A DNA stretch of 64,000 nt from Saprospiraceae bacterium (GTDB lineage Bacteria; Bacteroidota; Bacteroidia; Chitinophagales; Saprospiraceae): positions 620,001 to 684,000 of the forward strand of contig JADKEB010000031.1 in assembly GCA_016718205.1 (NCBI GenBank). The letters are read 5' to 3'. Positions 52,948 through 62,497 of this stretch are shown here, one piece after another; positions within the stretch are counted from its first letter, which is position 1, and each line of letters begins with the position of its first letter. Position numbers and translations under genes: made by a program. The notes beneath the pieces were generated by a model. The model was given only the letters and a program-made list of their open reading frames with translations. It was not told the DNA's origin and did not search any database.

Positions 52948-53292
52948 ATGATTTCGATAGACAAATCTCTAAATGGACAGAAAATCACAACGAAAAATGG
53001 TGATATTTTAAAAGTACAATTAGCAGAAAATCCTACTACAGGCTGTCTATGGAAAATAAATTCTCACGATAAAAAACATATTAAATTTACAAAAGATGAG
53101 TTCCAAATTTCTGAACAATCTATTGGTGCCGGAGGAATGAAAACTTTCCTTTTTAAAGTAAAGAATGAAGGTACAAGTAAATTAGAATTGACCTTAGGTA
53201 ATCCATGGGAAAAAGATACAATAGAAACATTTGAAATTACGATAGAAAGCTCAAATAGTTATGCGAAAAAGAAAAAACTACCTTTAATCTAA
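52948..53292 (+). CDS. Chagasin-family (I42) cysteine protease inhibitor
   Basis: A 114-residue protein without a signal peptide. The three chagasin inhibitory-loop motifs are present in order: NPTTGCLW (28-35), GAGG (60-63), and NPWEKD (85-90, the RPWE-like loop). Chagasin proteins block C1A peptidases by inserting these loops into the active-site cleft. Since the C1 peptidase and this inhibitor are in one locus and both lack signal peptides, a cognate intracellular pair is likely. The C-terminal tail is Lys-rich. Confidence 0.8.
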   Translation: MISIDKSLNGQKITTKNGDILKVQLAENPTTGCLWKINSHDKKHIKFTKDEFQISEQSIGAGGMKTFLFKVKNEGTSKLELTLGNPWEKDTIETFEITIESSNSYAKKKKLPLI

Positions 53293-53469
53293 AATCAATT
53301 TCCTCTTCGATATCCAAATTTTTCATCACACCTTTTAGGCCTCATTCCTCTGCACTTCCTTGGAGTTAACAATTCATCTTTGACAAAATGCATTTTGACT
53401 TATACTCCGAAATATGTAAACATTAACAATGCATTATATGAGTTGAACTTTTGGTTTGAATAATATTAT

Positions 53470-53477
53470 TAATTTTG
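53470..53477 (+). promoter_or_regulatory. Candidate -7 box for gldA operon
   Basis: TAATTTTG matches TAnnTTTG. TTTG at 53450-53453 lies 16 bases upstream, slightly short for the -33 spacing. The gldA ATG (53529) is about 50 bases downstream. Confidence 0.4.
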
Positions 53478-53528
53478 CGTCGTTTTAAAAACATCCTACT
53501 CGACAATAATAACCTAAAAGAAATACCC

Positions 53529-54449
53529 ATGTCAGTAAAAGTATCAGGAATTACTAAAGTATTTGGCACACAAAAAGCAGTAAATGATTTGTCTTTTGAA
53601 GCCAAACCTGGCGAGATTCTTGGATTTTTAGGTCCAAATGGTGCTGGAAAGACTACTACGATGAAAATGATATGCTGCTACATCCAACCATCTGAAGGGA
53701 CAGCTGAAGTAGATGGTTACGATATCATGGCTTCACCTCTATCTGTGCGCAAACGGATAGGGTATCTCCCTGAACACAATCCACTGTACGAGGAGATGTA
53801 TGTGAAGGAGTTTTTGCAGTTTGTAGCAAGTATCCACAAAATCGACAATAAACTAGCCCGGATCAATGATGTGATAGAAATGACCGGACTGGGCACTGAA
53901 CAAACCAAAATTATAGGCACACTGTCAAAAGGGTATCGACAAAGAGTAGGCCTGGCTCAGGCAATCATGCACGATCCTTCAGTGCTGATACTTGATGAGC
54001 CCACATCGGGATTGGATATGAACCAACTCGTAGAAATCAGATCACTCATAAAAAATCTGGGAAAAGAAAAGACTGTGATTTTTTCATCGCACATCATGCA
54101 GGAGGTACAGGCACTCTGCGATAGAGTCATCATCATCAATAATGGTATATTAGTAGCTGATCAATCAATGCATCAATTGTCGTCCACACTTACTTCCGGC
54201 CAGGTGATTCATATAGAATTTGCTGAAAATGAAGTTTCTCCGGTGTTGTTTGATCAAATCAAGGGTCTGACAAGTATCACAAAAGATCACAATAAGTTGA
54301 TTTTCACAGCTGAAAAGAATGCTGATATTCGCAAATCTATTTTTGATACTGCTGTAAATAAAAGTTTGACCATTCTGGAAATGCGACAGGAAAAGGCTTC
54401 TATGGAGGATATTTTCAGAAAACTGACAAAGGAGAGAACAAATGTTTAG
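53529..54449 (+). CDS. gldA: Gliding motility ABC transporter ATPase GldA
   Basis: A 306-residue ATPase, starting at ATG 53529 (MSVKVSGITKVFGTQKAVNDL). Walker A GPNGAGKTTTMKM, signature LSKGYRQRVGLAQA, Walker B VLILDEPTSGLD and H-loop FSSHIMQEV identify it. The C-terminal ~70 residues are the GldA-type accessory. It powers the GldF/GldG transporter needed for gliding and/or T9SS functions in Flavobacteria and relatives. The next gene overlaps by eight bases. Confidence 0.9.
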   Translation: MSVKVSGITKVFGTQKAVNDLSFEAKPGEILGFLGPNGAGKTTTMKMICCYIQPSEGTAEVDGYDIMASPLSVRKRIGYLPEHNPLYEEMYVKEFLQFVASIHKIDNKLARINDVIEMTGLGTEQTKIIGTLSKGYRQRVGLAQAIMHDPSVLILDEPTSGLDMNQLVEIRSLIKNLGKEKTVIFSSHIMQEVQALCDRVIIINNGILVADQSMHQLSSTLTSGQVIHIEFAENEVSPVLFDQIKGLTSITKDHNKLIFTAEKNADIRKSIFDTAVNKSLTILEMRQEKASMEDIFRKLTKERTNV

Positions 54450-55170
54450 TATTTTTAAAAAAGAGATCCATGCTTTTTTCAGCTCATTGACAGGATACCT
54501 GGTGATGAGTGTGTTTCTTCTGTCGATTGGGCTCTTTATGTGGGTATTTTCTGAGACGAGCGTGCTTGATTATAATTATGCCACTATGGATCAGCTATTT
54601 TCCATCGCTCCGCTTGTATTTTTATTTTTAATACCCGCCATTACTATGCGTTCCATTTCTGAAGAAAAATCAAAAGGTACGCTCGAATTATTATTTACAA
54701 AACCCTTGACCATATATGATATCGTAGCCGGAAAGTATCTCGCCTACTTTGTATTGGTTATTTTTTCTATTTTACCCACTTTTGTTTATTACTACTCTAT
54801 ATATCAACTTGGGTCTCCTCCCGGCAACCTGGATTCAGGAGCAATCTTTGGCTCCTACATAGGATTGATGTTTCTTGGTGGTGCATTTGTAGCCATAGGA
54901 ATGTTTGCTTCGGCATTGACATACAATCAGATTGCGGCATTTATTCTCGGAGCTTTCTTATGTTTTTTTGTGCATTGGTCATTTTTGTATATTTCAGCGT
55001 TACCTGTGTTTGCCACATCATTTGACCTTTTGATACAAAAACTGGGGATGAACTACCATTATACCAACATTTCAAGGGGATTGATAGAGACAAAAGACAT
55101 TATTTATTTCATTTCGGTGATCGTTTTGTTTGTTTATGCTACTATTATGGTCATACAAATCAGAAAATAG
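54442..55170 (+). CDS. gldF: Gliding motility ABC transporter permease GldF
   Basis: A 242-residue permease with six membrane helices. The start (MFSIFKKEIHAFFSSLTGYLV) and SIAPLVFLFLIPAITMRSI with EEKSKGTLELLFTKPL are hallmarks of GldF-type ABC-2 permeases. It overlaps gldA by eight bases and gldG follows six bases later. Confidence 0.9.
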   Translation: MFSIFKKEIHAFFSSLTGYLVMSVFLLSIGLFMWVFSETSVLDYNYATMDQLFSIAPLVFLFLIPAITMRSISEEKSKGTLELLFTKPLTIYDIVAGKYLAYFVLVIFSILPTFVYYYSIYQLGSPPGNLDSGAIFGSYIGLMFLGGAFVAIGMFASALTYNQIAAFILGAFLCFFVHWSFLYISALPVFATSFDLLIQKLGMNYHYTNISRGLIETKDIIYFISVIVLFVYATIMVIQIRK

Positions 55171-55176
55171 ACAGAT

Positions 55177-56877
55177 ATGAAGCTTGAAAGATCCAATCCT
55201 TATGTAAGTTTTATTCTTGTTTTTTTTATCATTTTGATCATCAATGTGATAGCAGAATTTGCCAATTTTCAGATCGACCTTACGGATGACAACAGATTTA
55301 CCATAAGTGATAATACAAAGGCTATTGTGGCATCTATGGATGACAATATTACTGTCAATGTCCTGCTCGAAGGTGAGTTTCCTGCCGGATTTCGCAGACT
55401 GCAGTCTTCTGTAAAAGATTTACTACTCAAACTTCGAGATGTCAATTCCAACATTATCTATGAATTTGAAGACCCTACATCAGGTACTCCAAAGGAAAAA
55501 GAACAACGTCGTATCCAATTAAGGGAGGACAATATCATACCTATATCACTGAGTTATTCTGATGGCACGGAGTTGGTACAAAAGCCGGTATTCCCCTTTG
55601 CCATCATCAATTATAAATCCAGAAAGATGGTGATAAATCTGCTGGAGGAACAAAAACCCGGAGACAATGAAGAAGTGATTTTGAATAACTCTGTAGCCTT
55701 ACTTGAATATAAGTTTGCAGATGCATTTTTAAAACTGAAGGCAGACAGACAAAAAAACATACTTTTTACACAAGGACAGGATGAGTGGGACCAGAGTCAG
55801 ACTTTCAGATTAGAAAGTGAGCTCAGAAGATTTCATAAATTGGGGAGAATAAGTCTCGACAGTATGATGATGATAGACTCCACTATTGATCTTGTGATAG
55901 TGGCTGGACCAAAGACACCATTCTCACTTCAAAACCAATTTAAGCTGGATCAATACGTGATGAGAGGCGGTAAAATTATCTGGATGATAGATAAGTTTCC
56001 TGTTTCTCTTGACAGTATCAATAAACAAAAATTTTATATTCCGGAGGCATCTGAATTAGAATTGGACAATCTTTTGTTTAAGTATGGGGTCAGGCTCATG
56101 CCCGATCTCATCATGGATATTGAGTGCAGCAGTATACCACAAGTGATAGGCATGGCGGGTGACAAACCGCAAACCAAACTTTTTCCCTGGCCGTATCATC
56201 TTGCTGCCGCCGGAAGTAATGCACATCCTGTGACCAAAAATATTGATAGGGTGAATTTGTTTTTTCCCGGCACGATTGATACTGTAAAAACGGACGGACA
56301 AGTCAAAAAAACAGTCCTGATCACCAGTTCAAAATACTCACGAGCCCAACTTGCGCCCGTAAGACTTACTTTTGAAATATTAAAAACAGCACCGGATCCA
56401 ACAAAATTTAATGATGGTAACCGACCTGTGGCAGTGCTTTTGGAAGGCGAATTTGAGTCGTTTTTCAAAAACAGGCTCACCCCTGATTTTAAAGCCATTC
56501 TGGACCGGATGAACATTCGATTTCTTGAAAAGAGCACTTCAGAAGCCAAACAATTGGTCATTTCAGATTCAGATTTTGCCAAAAATCTTGTCAATCCCAC
56601 CTCTGGTGAGACTGAAGATATAGGATTTAATAAGTGGGAACGCAGATATTACAAAGGTAACAAAGATTTTATCCTGAATGCAGTGGAATATATGCTTGAA
56701 ACTGAAAGTGTCCTTGAATCAAGATCCAAAAAAATCAAACTCAGGTTACTGGATACCGTCAAAACCAAACAGGAGAAACTACAATGGCAACTTATCAATG
56801 TGGCGGTTCCTGTGATACTGATAGTGTTGCTGGGATTTTTGTATCAGTATTTCCGTAAAAGAAAATTTGCTCAGTGA
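55177..56877 (+). CDS. gldG: Gliding motility-associated ABC transporter substrate-binding GldG
   Basis: A 566-residue protein with an N-terminal membrane helix (about 10-29), a long periplasmic ABC-2 auxiliary (IFT52-like) domain and a C-terminal helix (about 540-558, INVAVPVILIVLLGFL). Motifs such as DLTDDNRFTISDNTKAIV and FPAGFRRLQSSVKDLLLKL are typical. It works with GldA and GldF. Confidence 0.9.
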   Translation: MKLERSNPYVSFILVFFIILIINVIAEFANFQIDLTDDNRFTISDNTKAIVASMDDNITVNVLLEGEFPAGFRRLQSSVKDLLLKLRDVNSNIIYEFEDPTSGTPKEKEQRRIQLREDNIIPISLSYSDGTELVQKPVFPFAIINYKSRKMVINLLEEQKPGDNEEVILNNSVALLEYKFADAFLKLKADRQKNILFTQGQDEWDQSQTFRLESELRRFHKLGRISLDSMMMIDSTIDLVIVAGPKTPFSLQNQFKLDQYVMRGGKIIWMIDKFPVSLDSINKQKFYIPEASELELDNLLFKYGVRLMPDLIMDIECSSIPQVIGMAGDKPQTKLFPWPYHLAAAGSNAHPVTKNIDRVNLFFPGTIDTVKTDGQVKKTVLITSSKYSRAQLAPVRLTFEILKTAPDPTKFNDGNRPVAVLLEGEFESFFKNRLTPDFKAILDRMNIRFLEKSTSEAKQLVISDSDFAKNLVNPTSGETEDIGFNKWERRYYKGNKDFILNAVEYMLETESVLESRSKKIKLRLLDTVKTKQEKLQWQLINVAVPVILIVLLGFLYQYFRKRKFAQ

Positions 56878-57896
56878 AAAGCGCCAACAAACAAAATTTG
56901 ATACTTCTTTTAGTATTAGTAGGACTGAGTGGAATAGCGTCATTTCTGTATTTTCAGCACCAAAGAGATGCGTCACAGCTTGTAAGGGCAGACAGAGGAT
57001 TTGCAGTCAAAAATATCAAGGATGTCTCCAAAATTGTTGTCAGACACGTAAAATTACAACCTATTATTTTCACAAGAGCTGGCGGAACTTGGCTCATCAA
57101 CGGCAAATATCCTGCTGACCCTGCTGTCATAGCGCACATCGAAAAAGTTTTAACCGGAGTCAGGTTGCTTTATGTTCCGCCTGTCAATTCGATACCTACA
57201 ATTCTGAAAAGTGTCAAAGAAAACGGAATTCAGGTTGATGTATATCAAGACAATGAAAATACTCCAGAGAAAATTATCCATATCGGTTCTGATTTGCAAA
57301 ACGGTGATGGTACATTTATGGTACTTGGCGGATCGAAACAACCCTTTGCCATGCATCTACCGGGCTTGTCGGGTGGCCTTAGATCTCGGTTTGAGCAACC
57401 TTTGGATAACTATAGAGACAAGTTTATCTTCCAAACCCCTTTGAAAAATATCAAATCGCTTAAAGTCGTCTACCCAAAAGATAATGAACATTCATTTCTC
57501 ATCGAAAACAAAATGGGCATTAGAGTCTCGCCTTTGATGCATCGGGATGCTGTAGGGTATCTCACCAATGAGAACATCATCAAGTCCTATCTGAGTCAGT
57601 TTGAATCACTGGGGGCAGAAAAACTGATGAATCAATATCCTGACAAAGAAAGAGTCTTACAATCCTTGCCATCCTGTACTATAGAATTGGAGAAAAAAGA
57701 TGGAACAAAAAATCATTATGTATTTTACAAATATGATGATCCTGAAAATCAATTTGGTGTGGCCAATAGCCCGGGGGAAATACGCTTTCAAAACAGACTA
57801 TATGTATTGGTGGATTTTACTGATTTTTATTCAGTCCAAACACGGGTTTTTGGTAATGTATTCAGAAGTTACAGCGAATTTATACAAATGAAGTGA
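56874..57896 (+). CDS. DUF4340 domain protein of the gld cluster
   Basis: A 340-residue protein beginning with GTG at 56874, which overlaps the gldG stop by four bases. It has an N-terminal membrane anchor (about residues 7-25) and a beta-rich DUF4340 domain (RADRGFAVKNIKDVSKIVV, RAGGTWLINGKYPADPAVI, RFEQPLDNYRDKFIF, MGIRVSPLMHRDAVGYLTN). DUF4340 genes are commonly placed next to gldG-like genes in Bacteroidota, so it likely supports the same transporter. Confidence 0.8.
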   Translation: MKSANKQNLILLLVLVGLSGIASFLYFQHQRDASQLVRADRGFAVKNIKDVSKIVVRHVKLQPIIFTRAGGTWLINGKYPADPAVIAHIEKVLTGVRLLYVPPVNSIPTILKSVKENGIQVDVYQDNENTPEKIIHIGSDLQNGDGTFMVLGGSKQPFAMHLPGLSGGLRSRFEQPLDNYRDKFIFQTPLKNIKSLKVVYPKDNEHSFLIENKMGIRVSPLMHRDAVGYLTNENIIKSYLSQFESLGAEKLMNQYPDKERVLQSLPSCTIELEKKDGTKNHYVFYKYDDPENQFGVANSPGEIRFQNRLYVLVDFTDFYSVQTRVFGNVFRSYSEFIQMK

Positions 57897-57967
57897 TTAC
57901 CATCAAAATTACTGGTCTGGGTTTATTTTGAGAAATGGTCCTCTATTTTAATTTCAACCAAACAGAA

Positions 57968-58627
57968 TCAAACTAAAAAGGGAGTTTCAACTTTAAAATG
58001 CTGTAATTTTAATTTTAGGAATGAAATCAGCATATCACGACCAAGATCGTATGTCCTGTTATTATTGATTACAATATCTACTTTATTGAAGAAAGGGAAA
58101 ATAAATGTCTCAAATGAAGGCAAAACGTGGTGTTCATATCTGTAAAGCACATCTTCCAGTGGGTAATTGCGCTCTACCCTATCTCTTTTGATTCTTCTTA
58201 TAATTTTCTGAATATCAGTAGCATGGATAAGGATTTTCAGATCCATACTCGAAAATATCTTCGGTTCATGAAACACAAACAGGCCTTCTACCACAATGAT
58301 AGGAGCAGGTTTTATATGTAGTATGCCCGGATTTTTAATTTCATTATTAAAAGTGTATTCATCCCTTTCTACCGGCAACCCATTTGACAGTTTCACAAGG
58401 TCAAAATAAAACTCATCAAGGTCCATTGACTCAGGAAGATCAAAATTTTTTATTCCGTTTTCGTCTTCTTTTTGCATTTCTCTAGGTCTGTAGTAATCAT
58501 CCTGACATAAAAAACAAACTTCCGATTCATCAAAACTGCTTTTTAAGTCTTTTATAAAAGATGTTTTACCTGATCCGCTGCCTCCTGATATTCCGATTAT
58601 AAAGGTATTGGTATTTTTTAAGCTCAT
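57968..58627 (-). CDS. udk: Uridine kinase
   Basis: A 219-residue P-loop kinase with GISGGSGSGKTSF (Walker A), CQDDYYRP, NFDLPESMDLDEF, IIVVEGLFVFHEP and RRIKRDRVERNYP (lid arginines). It phosphorylates uridine and cytidine in pyrimidine salvage. It is divergent from a nucleoside permease gene, supporting that role. Confidence 0.88.
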   Translation of the reverse strand: MSLKNTNTFIIGISGGSGSGKTSFIKDLKSSFDESEVCFLCQDDYYRPREMQKEDENGIKNFDLPESMDLDEFYFDLVKLSNGLPVERDEYTFNNEIKNPGILHIKPAPIIVVEGLFVFHEPKIFSSMDLKILIHATDIQKIIRRIKRDRVERNYPLEDVLYRYEHHVLPSFETFIFPFFNKVDIVINNNRTYDLGRDMLISFLKLKLQHFKVETPFLV

Positions 58628-58798
58628 AAACTTCTGTGATTGGAATAATAATTCTATTTTTCCGACAAATTAACGGATTTATACTGACGGTTAAAAAAAA
58701 TATTGATAATATTTTCTCATAAATAAAGAAATAAAGTATCTGGAAAAGAAACTTATAAAAAGAATCATTTATCACATCATAAAACATTTACCATTATA

Positions 58799-60046
58799 AT
58801 GGACATTAAAATAAGGTTGAAAATATTGAGTTTCCTTCAATTTTTTGTTTGGGGCTCTTATCTCACTTCGTTTGGAAGTTATTTATTTGTATCATTAAAA
58901 TTTTCAGGCCCTGAAATTGGTACAATTTTTACTACATTGGGACTTAGTTCTTTATTTATGCCTGCATTATTAGGTATTGTGGCAGATAAATATGTAAATT
59001 CAGAAAAGCTATTAGGAGTATGTCATTTTGTAAGTGCAATATTTTTAATATTGGCTACTTATGTTACCAATTCTGATCAGATGTTCTTAGTTATGTTATT
59101 GGTTGCTATGTTTTATATGCCGACGATTGCATTAACCAATTCAGTATCATATAATATTCTAAAACAATATCATTTCGATGTCATAAAGGATTTTCCACCA
59201 ATCAGAGTCTGGGGAACCATAGGATTTATAGTAGCTATGTGGGTTGTAGATATTTTAGGCTGGACTATAAGTAAAAATCAATTGATCGTGGGTGCATTTA
59301 GTGGGGTTATCCTGTCTTTATATTCGTTTACCTTACCCAAATGTCCTCCTTCCAGAACAAGTGAGAACAAATCATTATCTTCTATTTTGGGATTGAATGC
59401 TTTTGTTTTGTTTAAACAAAAGAAAATGCTGATTTTCTTTTGTTTTGCTATGTTATTGGGAGCCGCTTTACAAATTACAAATATGGTTGGACAAGATTTT
59501 CTAGGGGATTTTGGCAAAGTGGATGCTTATAAATCTTCTTTTGCTGTCGAGCATCCTGGAATTTTAATGTCAATTTCTCAAATATCCGAAACACTTTTTA
59601 TTCTTGCGATTCCTTATTTTCTTACAAGGTTTGGAATCAAAAAAGTCATGCTTATGAGTATGGTTGCATGGGTATTCCGATTTGGTTTGTTTGCTGTGGG
59701 CAACCCTAATGAAGGTCTTTTTTTACTTATTCTGTCGATGGTGATTTATGGCCTTGCTTTTGATTTCTTCAATATTTCAGGTTCATTATTCGTAGAAAAA
59801 GAAACCGATTCTTCCATACGTTCAAGCGCACAAGGGTTATTTATGATGATGACAAACGGTTTTGGTTCGATCATCGGAGCAAAAGCCTGTGGGTATGTCG
59901 TAGGCTATTTTTCTATTGATGGTTTGAAAGATTGGACGAGCATTTGGCTTATTTTTACAGCCTATGCTTTTATCTTAGCACTAGTTTTTCCATTTGTTTT
60001 TAAATACAAGCATCACCCTGTAATGCTGAATGAAATAAAGCATTAA
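58799..60046 (+). CDS. MFS nucleoside permease (NupG/XapB-like)
   Basis: A 415-residue, 12-helix MFS transporter. MDIKIRLKILSFLQFFVWG followed by SYLTSFGSYLF and GIVADKYVNSEKLLG, IRVWGTIGFIVAMWVVD match the nucleoside:H+ symporter family (NupG). It imports nucleosides across the inner membrane using the proton gradient. Divergent neighbour is uridine kinase. Confidence 0.85.
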   Translation: MDIKIRLKILSFLQFFVWGSYLTSFGSYLFVSLKFSGPEIGTIFTTLGLSSLFMPALLGIVADKYVNSEKLLGVCHFVSAIFLILATYVTNSDQMFLVMLLVAMFYMPTIALTNSVSYNILKQYHFDVIKDFPPIRVWGTIGFIVAMWVVDILGWTISKNQLIVGAFSGVILSLYSFTLPKCPPSRTSENKSLSSILGLNAFVLFKQKKMLIFFCFAMLLGAALQITNMVGQDFLGDFGKVDAYKSSFAVEHPGILMSISQISETLFILAIPYFLTRFGIKKVMLMSMVAWVFRFGLFAVGNPNEGLFLLILSMVIYGLAFDFFNISGSLFVEKETDSSIRSSAQGLFMMMTNGFGSIIGAKACGYVVGYFSIDGLKDWTSIWLIFTAYAFILALVFPFVFKYKHHPVMLNEIKH

Positions 60047-60156
60047 GCAAATTAGATTTGTACATTCTTTGTTTGTTACCGTAAATTTGTTAAAGCGTCG
60101 GTATAGAGAATCTGGATATCCCTCACTTGCTTAACCCAAATCAAAAATGCGAGAGA

Positions 60157-61515
60157 TCAATATCGATCATCAAACGCAAATATAGGTTTTCTGGTCATCC
60201 ATTTACCATCCGTAAAATCCGGGAATGCCTGAGGCTCGCCTCCCTGAGCTATAGATTGCTCTGACAGGCAAGTGATCGCTGCCCAACTTGCATGGTCATA
60301 AACATCAAGTGGCATTGGCTCATTTCGCTTATATGCTTCAACAAAAGCATTCATCACAAACCAATCCATGCCACCGTGTCCTGCACCTGAAGCATCAGAT
60401 GAATATTTTTTCCATAACGGATGGTCATATTCATTCAGATATGGCTCAGCCAATTCCCACTTGTGCGCCGGACTCTTACCTTCGATGTAGAGAGACTTAT
60501 TGACATCCATCCAGATACCTTTGGTCCCTTGTACCCTGAAACCTAAAGAATAAGGTCTCGGCAAATTTGTATCGTGAGACAAGGTTATGGTTTCCCCATT
60601 GGCAGTCATGATATTGGTAGTGACCACATCTCCCAGTCGGTAATTTATTTTTGCATTGGGATGATCCATGCCACCCTTAGGATGATTTTTTACATAATCA
60701 CTTAGCCCTCTTGCTTTCGACGCCATAGATGTCAGGTATTCAAATCTGTTTCCCCTGTTATTATTGATGATACTGCCTACCGGTCCAATGCCATGAGTAG
60801 GATATAAATCGCCATTTCTATATACAGAGTGTGTAGTACGCCATTTAGCTTCAGAATATCCTTTATCGCCAAACTCCACACCACCGCCATAGTAATTTAC
60901 TCCATCATTAAATTTTACCTCGCGTAAATCGTGCTGATATCCACCTTCCAGATGTATCATCTCACCAAATAAACCCTGACGAGCCATATTTAATACGGCC
61001 ATCACGTCTCTCCTGTAACAAACGTTTTCTAAAATCATAAAAGGTGTCATGGTCTTTTCAAATGTACGTACCAATTGCCAACATTCATCAAGACTCATTG
61101 CCCCGGCCACTTCACATGCTACTGCTTTGCCCGCATACATAGCATCTACTGCCATAGGTGTATGCCACTCCCATGGCGTACAGATAAAGACTCCATCAAT
61201 ATCTTTCTGCTCCAACAATTTTTTATAAGCATAATCGCCATCAGTATATAATTGAGGTTTCTTTTTTCCGGCCTTCTCCATAGCTTTGACAGCTTTTGCA
61301 GTTGTGATAGGGTCAATGTCACATATCGCAAAGATCTCAACGTCATCTCTTTTAAGTGCTAATTCCAGTGTGCCAAGTCCTCTGGCACCGACACCTATAA
61401 AGCCAAGGCGCATTTTATCCTTTGCAAAACTTGATGTGCCGATGCTAAATCCGTTTACAGCAAAACTAAGTCCGGCTACAACTGATGTATCTTTTATAAA
61501 CTTTCTTCTTTTCAC
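60157..61515 (-). CDS. GH109-like Gfo/Idh/MocA family enzyme with Tat signal
   Basis: A 452-residue protein. It begins with a twin-arginine signal (RRKFIKD and a hydrophobic stretch). The NAD-binding Rossmann motif is LGFIGVGARGLGTLELALKR, and the rest resembles GH109 alpha-N-acetylgalactosaminidase relatives (GGYQHDLRE, YPTHGIGPVGSI and NRGNRFEYLTSMAS). GH109 enzymes use tightly bound NAD+ for glycoside cleavage. Export folded through Tat fits cofactor loading. The sugar substrate is not certain. Confidence 0.8.
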   Translation of the reverse strand: MKRRKFIKDTSVVAGLSFAVNGFSIGTSSFAKDKMRLGFIGVGARGLGTLELALKRDDVEIFAICDIDPITTAKAVKAMEKAGKKKPQLYTDGDYAYKKLLEQKDIDGVFICTPWEWHTPMAVDAMYAGKAVACEVAGAMSLDECWQLVRTFEKTMTPFMILENVCYRRDVMAVLNMARQGLFGEMIHLEGGYQHDLREVKFNDGVNYYGGGVEFGDKGYSEAKWRTTHSVYRNGDLYPTHGIGPVGSIINNNRGNRFEYLTSMASKARGLSDYVKNHPKGGMDHPNAKINYRLGDVVTTNIMTANGETITLSHDTNLPRPYSLGFRVQGTKGIWMDVNKSLYIEGKSPAHKWELAEPYLNEYDHPLWKKYSSDASGAGHGGMDWFVMNAFVEAYKRNEPMPLDVYDHASWAAITCLSEQSIAQGGEPQAFPDFTDGKWMTRKPIFAFDDRY

Positions 61516-61593
61516 TTTATGATTATTTTTGGCAAATATATTATTATTTATAGCTTTACCATTATTTTAAACTAATTCTGATCAAAGTTTTTT

Positions 61594-62058
61594 ATGTCAC
61601 ACAATAATTTCAATCAAGATTTCTTCTGTACATCTTTCGATTTTGCTACTCCTGAATATGATGAGTCAATAAGGCTTAGGTATGATGTACTGAGAAAACC
61701 CTTAGGACTGGAGTTTCTAACTGAAGATTTGGCAACTGAATTTGATTCCTACCATATCGGGTGTTGTGAAAAACAGACGGCAACACTTGTTGGGTGTCTC
61801 ATTTTAAAACCCATAAACCAAAACACGGTCAAAATGAGGCAAGTTGCTGTAGATGCACAATACCAGTCAAAAGGAGTCGGCAGCTTTCTTGTTGCGTATA
61901 GTGAGTCCTATTCTATCACTAAAGGCTTTAAAAAAATAGAGCTCCATGCCAGAGATACAGCCATCAATTTTTATAAAAAAGCCGGATATGAGACGGAAGG
62001 CCCCATCTTTAAAGAAGTAGGTATCGATCACTTATTTATGTATAAAAATTTGGTTTAA
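61594..62058 (+). CDS. GNAT family N-acetyltransferase
   Basis: A 154-residue GNAT protein. ESIRLRYDVLRKPLG at the start and the acetyl-CoA loop QVAVDAQYQSKGVGSFL (Q-x-x-G-x-G/A) are clear; the C-terminal strand LHARDTAINFYKKAGYETEG is typical of ElaA/YjcF-type members. Substrate unknown. Confidence 0.85.
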   Translation: MSHNNFNQDFFCTSFDFATPEYDESIRLRYDVLRKPLGLEFLTEDLATEFDSYHIGCCEKQTATLVGCLILKPINQNTVKMRQVAVDAQYQSKGVGSFLVAYSESYSITKGFKKIELHARDTAINFYKKAGYETEGPIFKEVGIDHLFMYKNLV

Positions 62059-62203
62059 TAGGGTATTTGACTTGAAATTCAAGGATTATAGCAAAGTTTT
62101 CCCGAATGTTTGTTAATGATATTCAAATCACTTTTAACATATGAAAAAATAGCTATATCATTGTGGCGAAATCTTTTTAATATTAAATTTAAATCAATTA
62201 TTC

Positions 62204-62374
62204 ATGAAAAAGTCAATTATCCTTGGTCTATTTGTTGTTTTAGCTTTAGCTTCTTGTAAAAACGCATCTGATGCACCTCCTGCTGAAGCTGCTCCAGTTG
62301 AAGAGGCTGCACCAGTTGAAACTCCTGCTGCTGATACTACAGCTGCTGCAGTTGACACTACAGCTCAACATTAA
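62204..62374 (+). CDS. Small lipoprotein, Ala/Pro/Glu/Thr-rich
   Basis: A 56-residue protein: signal peptide MKKSIILGLFVVLALAS then C18 (lipobox ALASC), followed by a low-complexity, acidic tail (PPAEAAPVEEAAPVETPA and TT repeats). It has a following strong terminator. Bacteroidota have many such short abundant lipoproteins. Function unknown. Confidence 0.75.
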   Translation: MKKSIILGLFVVLALASCKNASDAPPAEAAPVEEAAPVETPAADTTAAAVDTTAQH

Positions 62375-62416
62375 TAAATAGATTTTTTCGCACGAACTGC
62401 GATTAAAATAAAAACA

Positions 62417-62450
62417 AAGCCTTTCCTGATTGTATCGGGGAAGGCTTTTT
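62417..62450 (+). terminator. Intrinsic terminator of small lipoprotein gene
   Basis: AAGCCTTTCCTGAT pairs with ATCGGGGAAGGCTT with G-T pairs, followed by TTTTT. Confidence 0.75.
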
Positions 62451-62497
62451 GGTATAAAGGAAGTAAGAAATGGATTAACTTTTGAGATCCATCAATG

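Noticed and set aside
51308..53292. Secreted T9SS or periplasmic location for the peptidase operon
   Set aside because: None of the three proteins has a signal peptide, lipobox or sorting domain.
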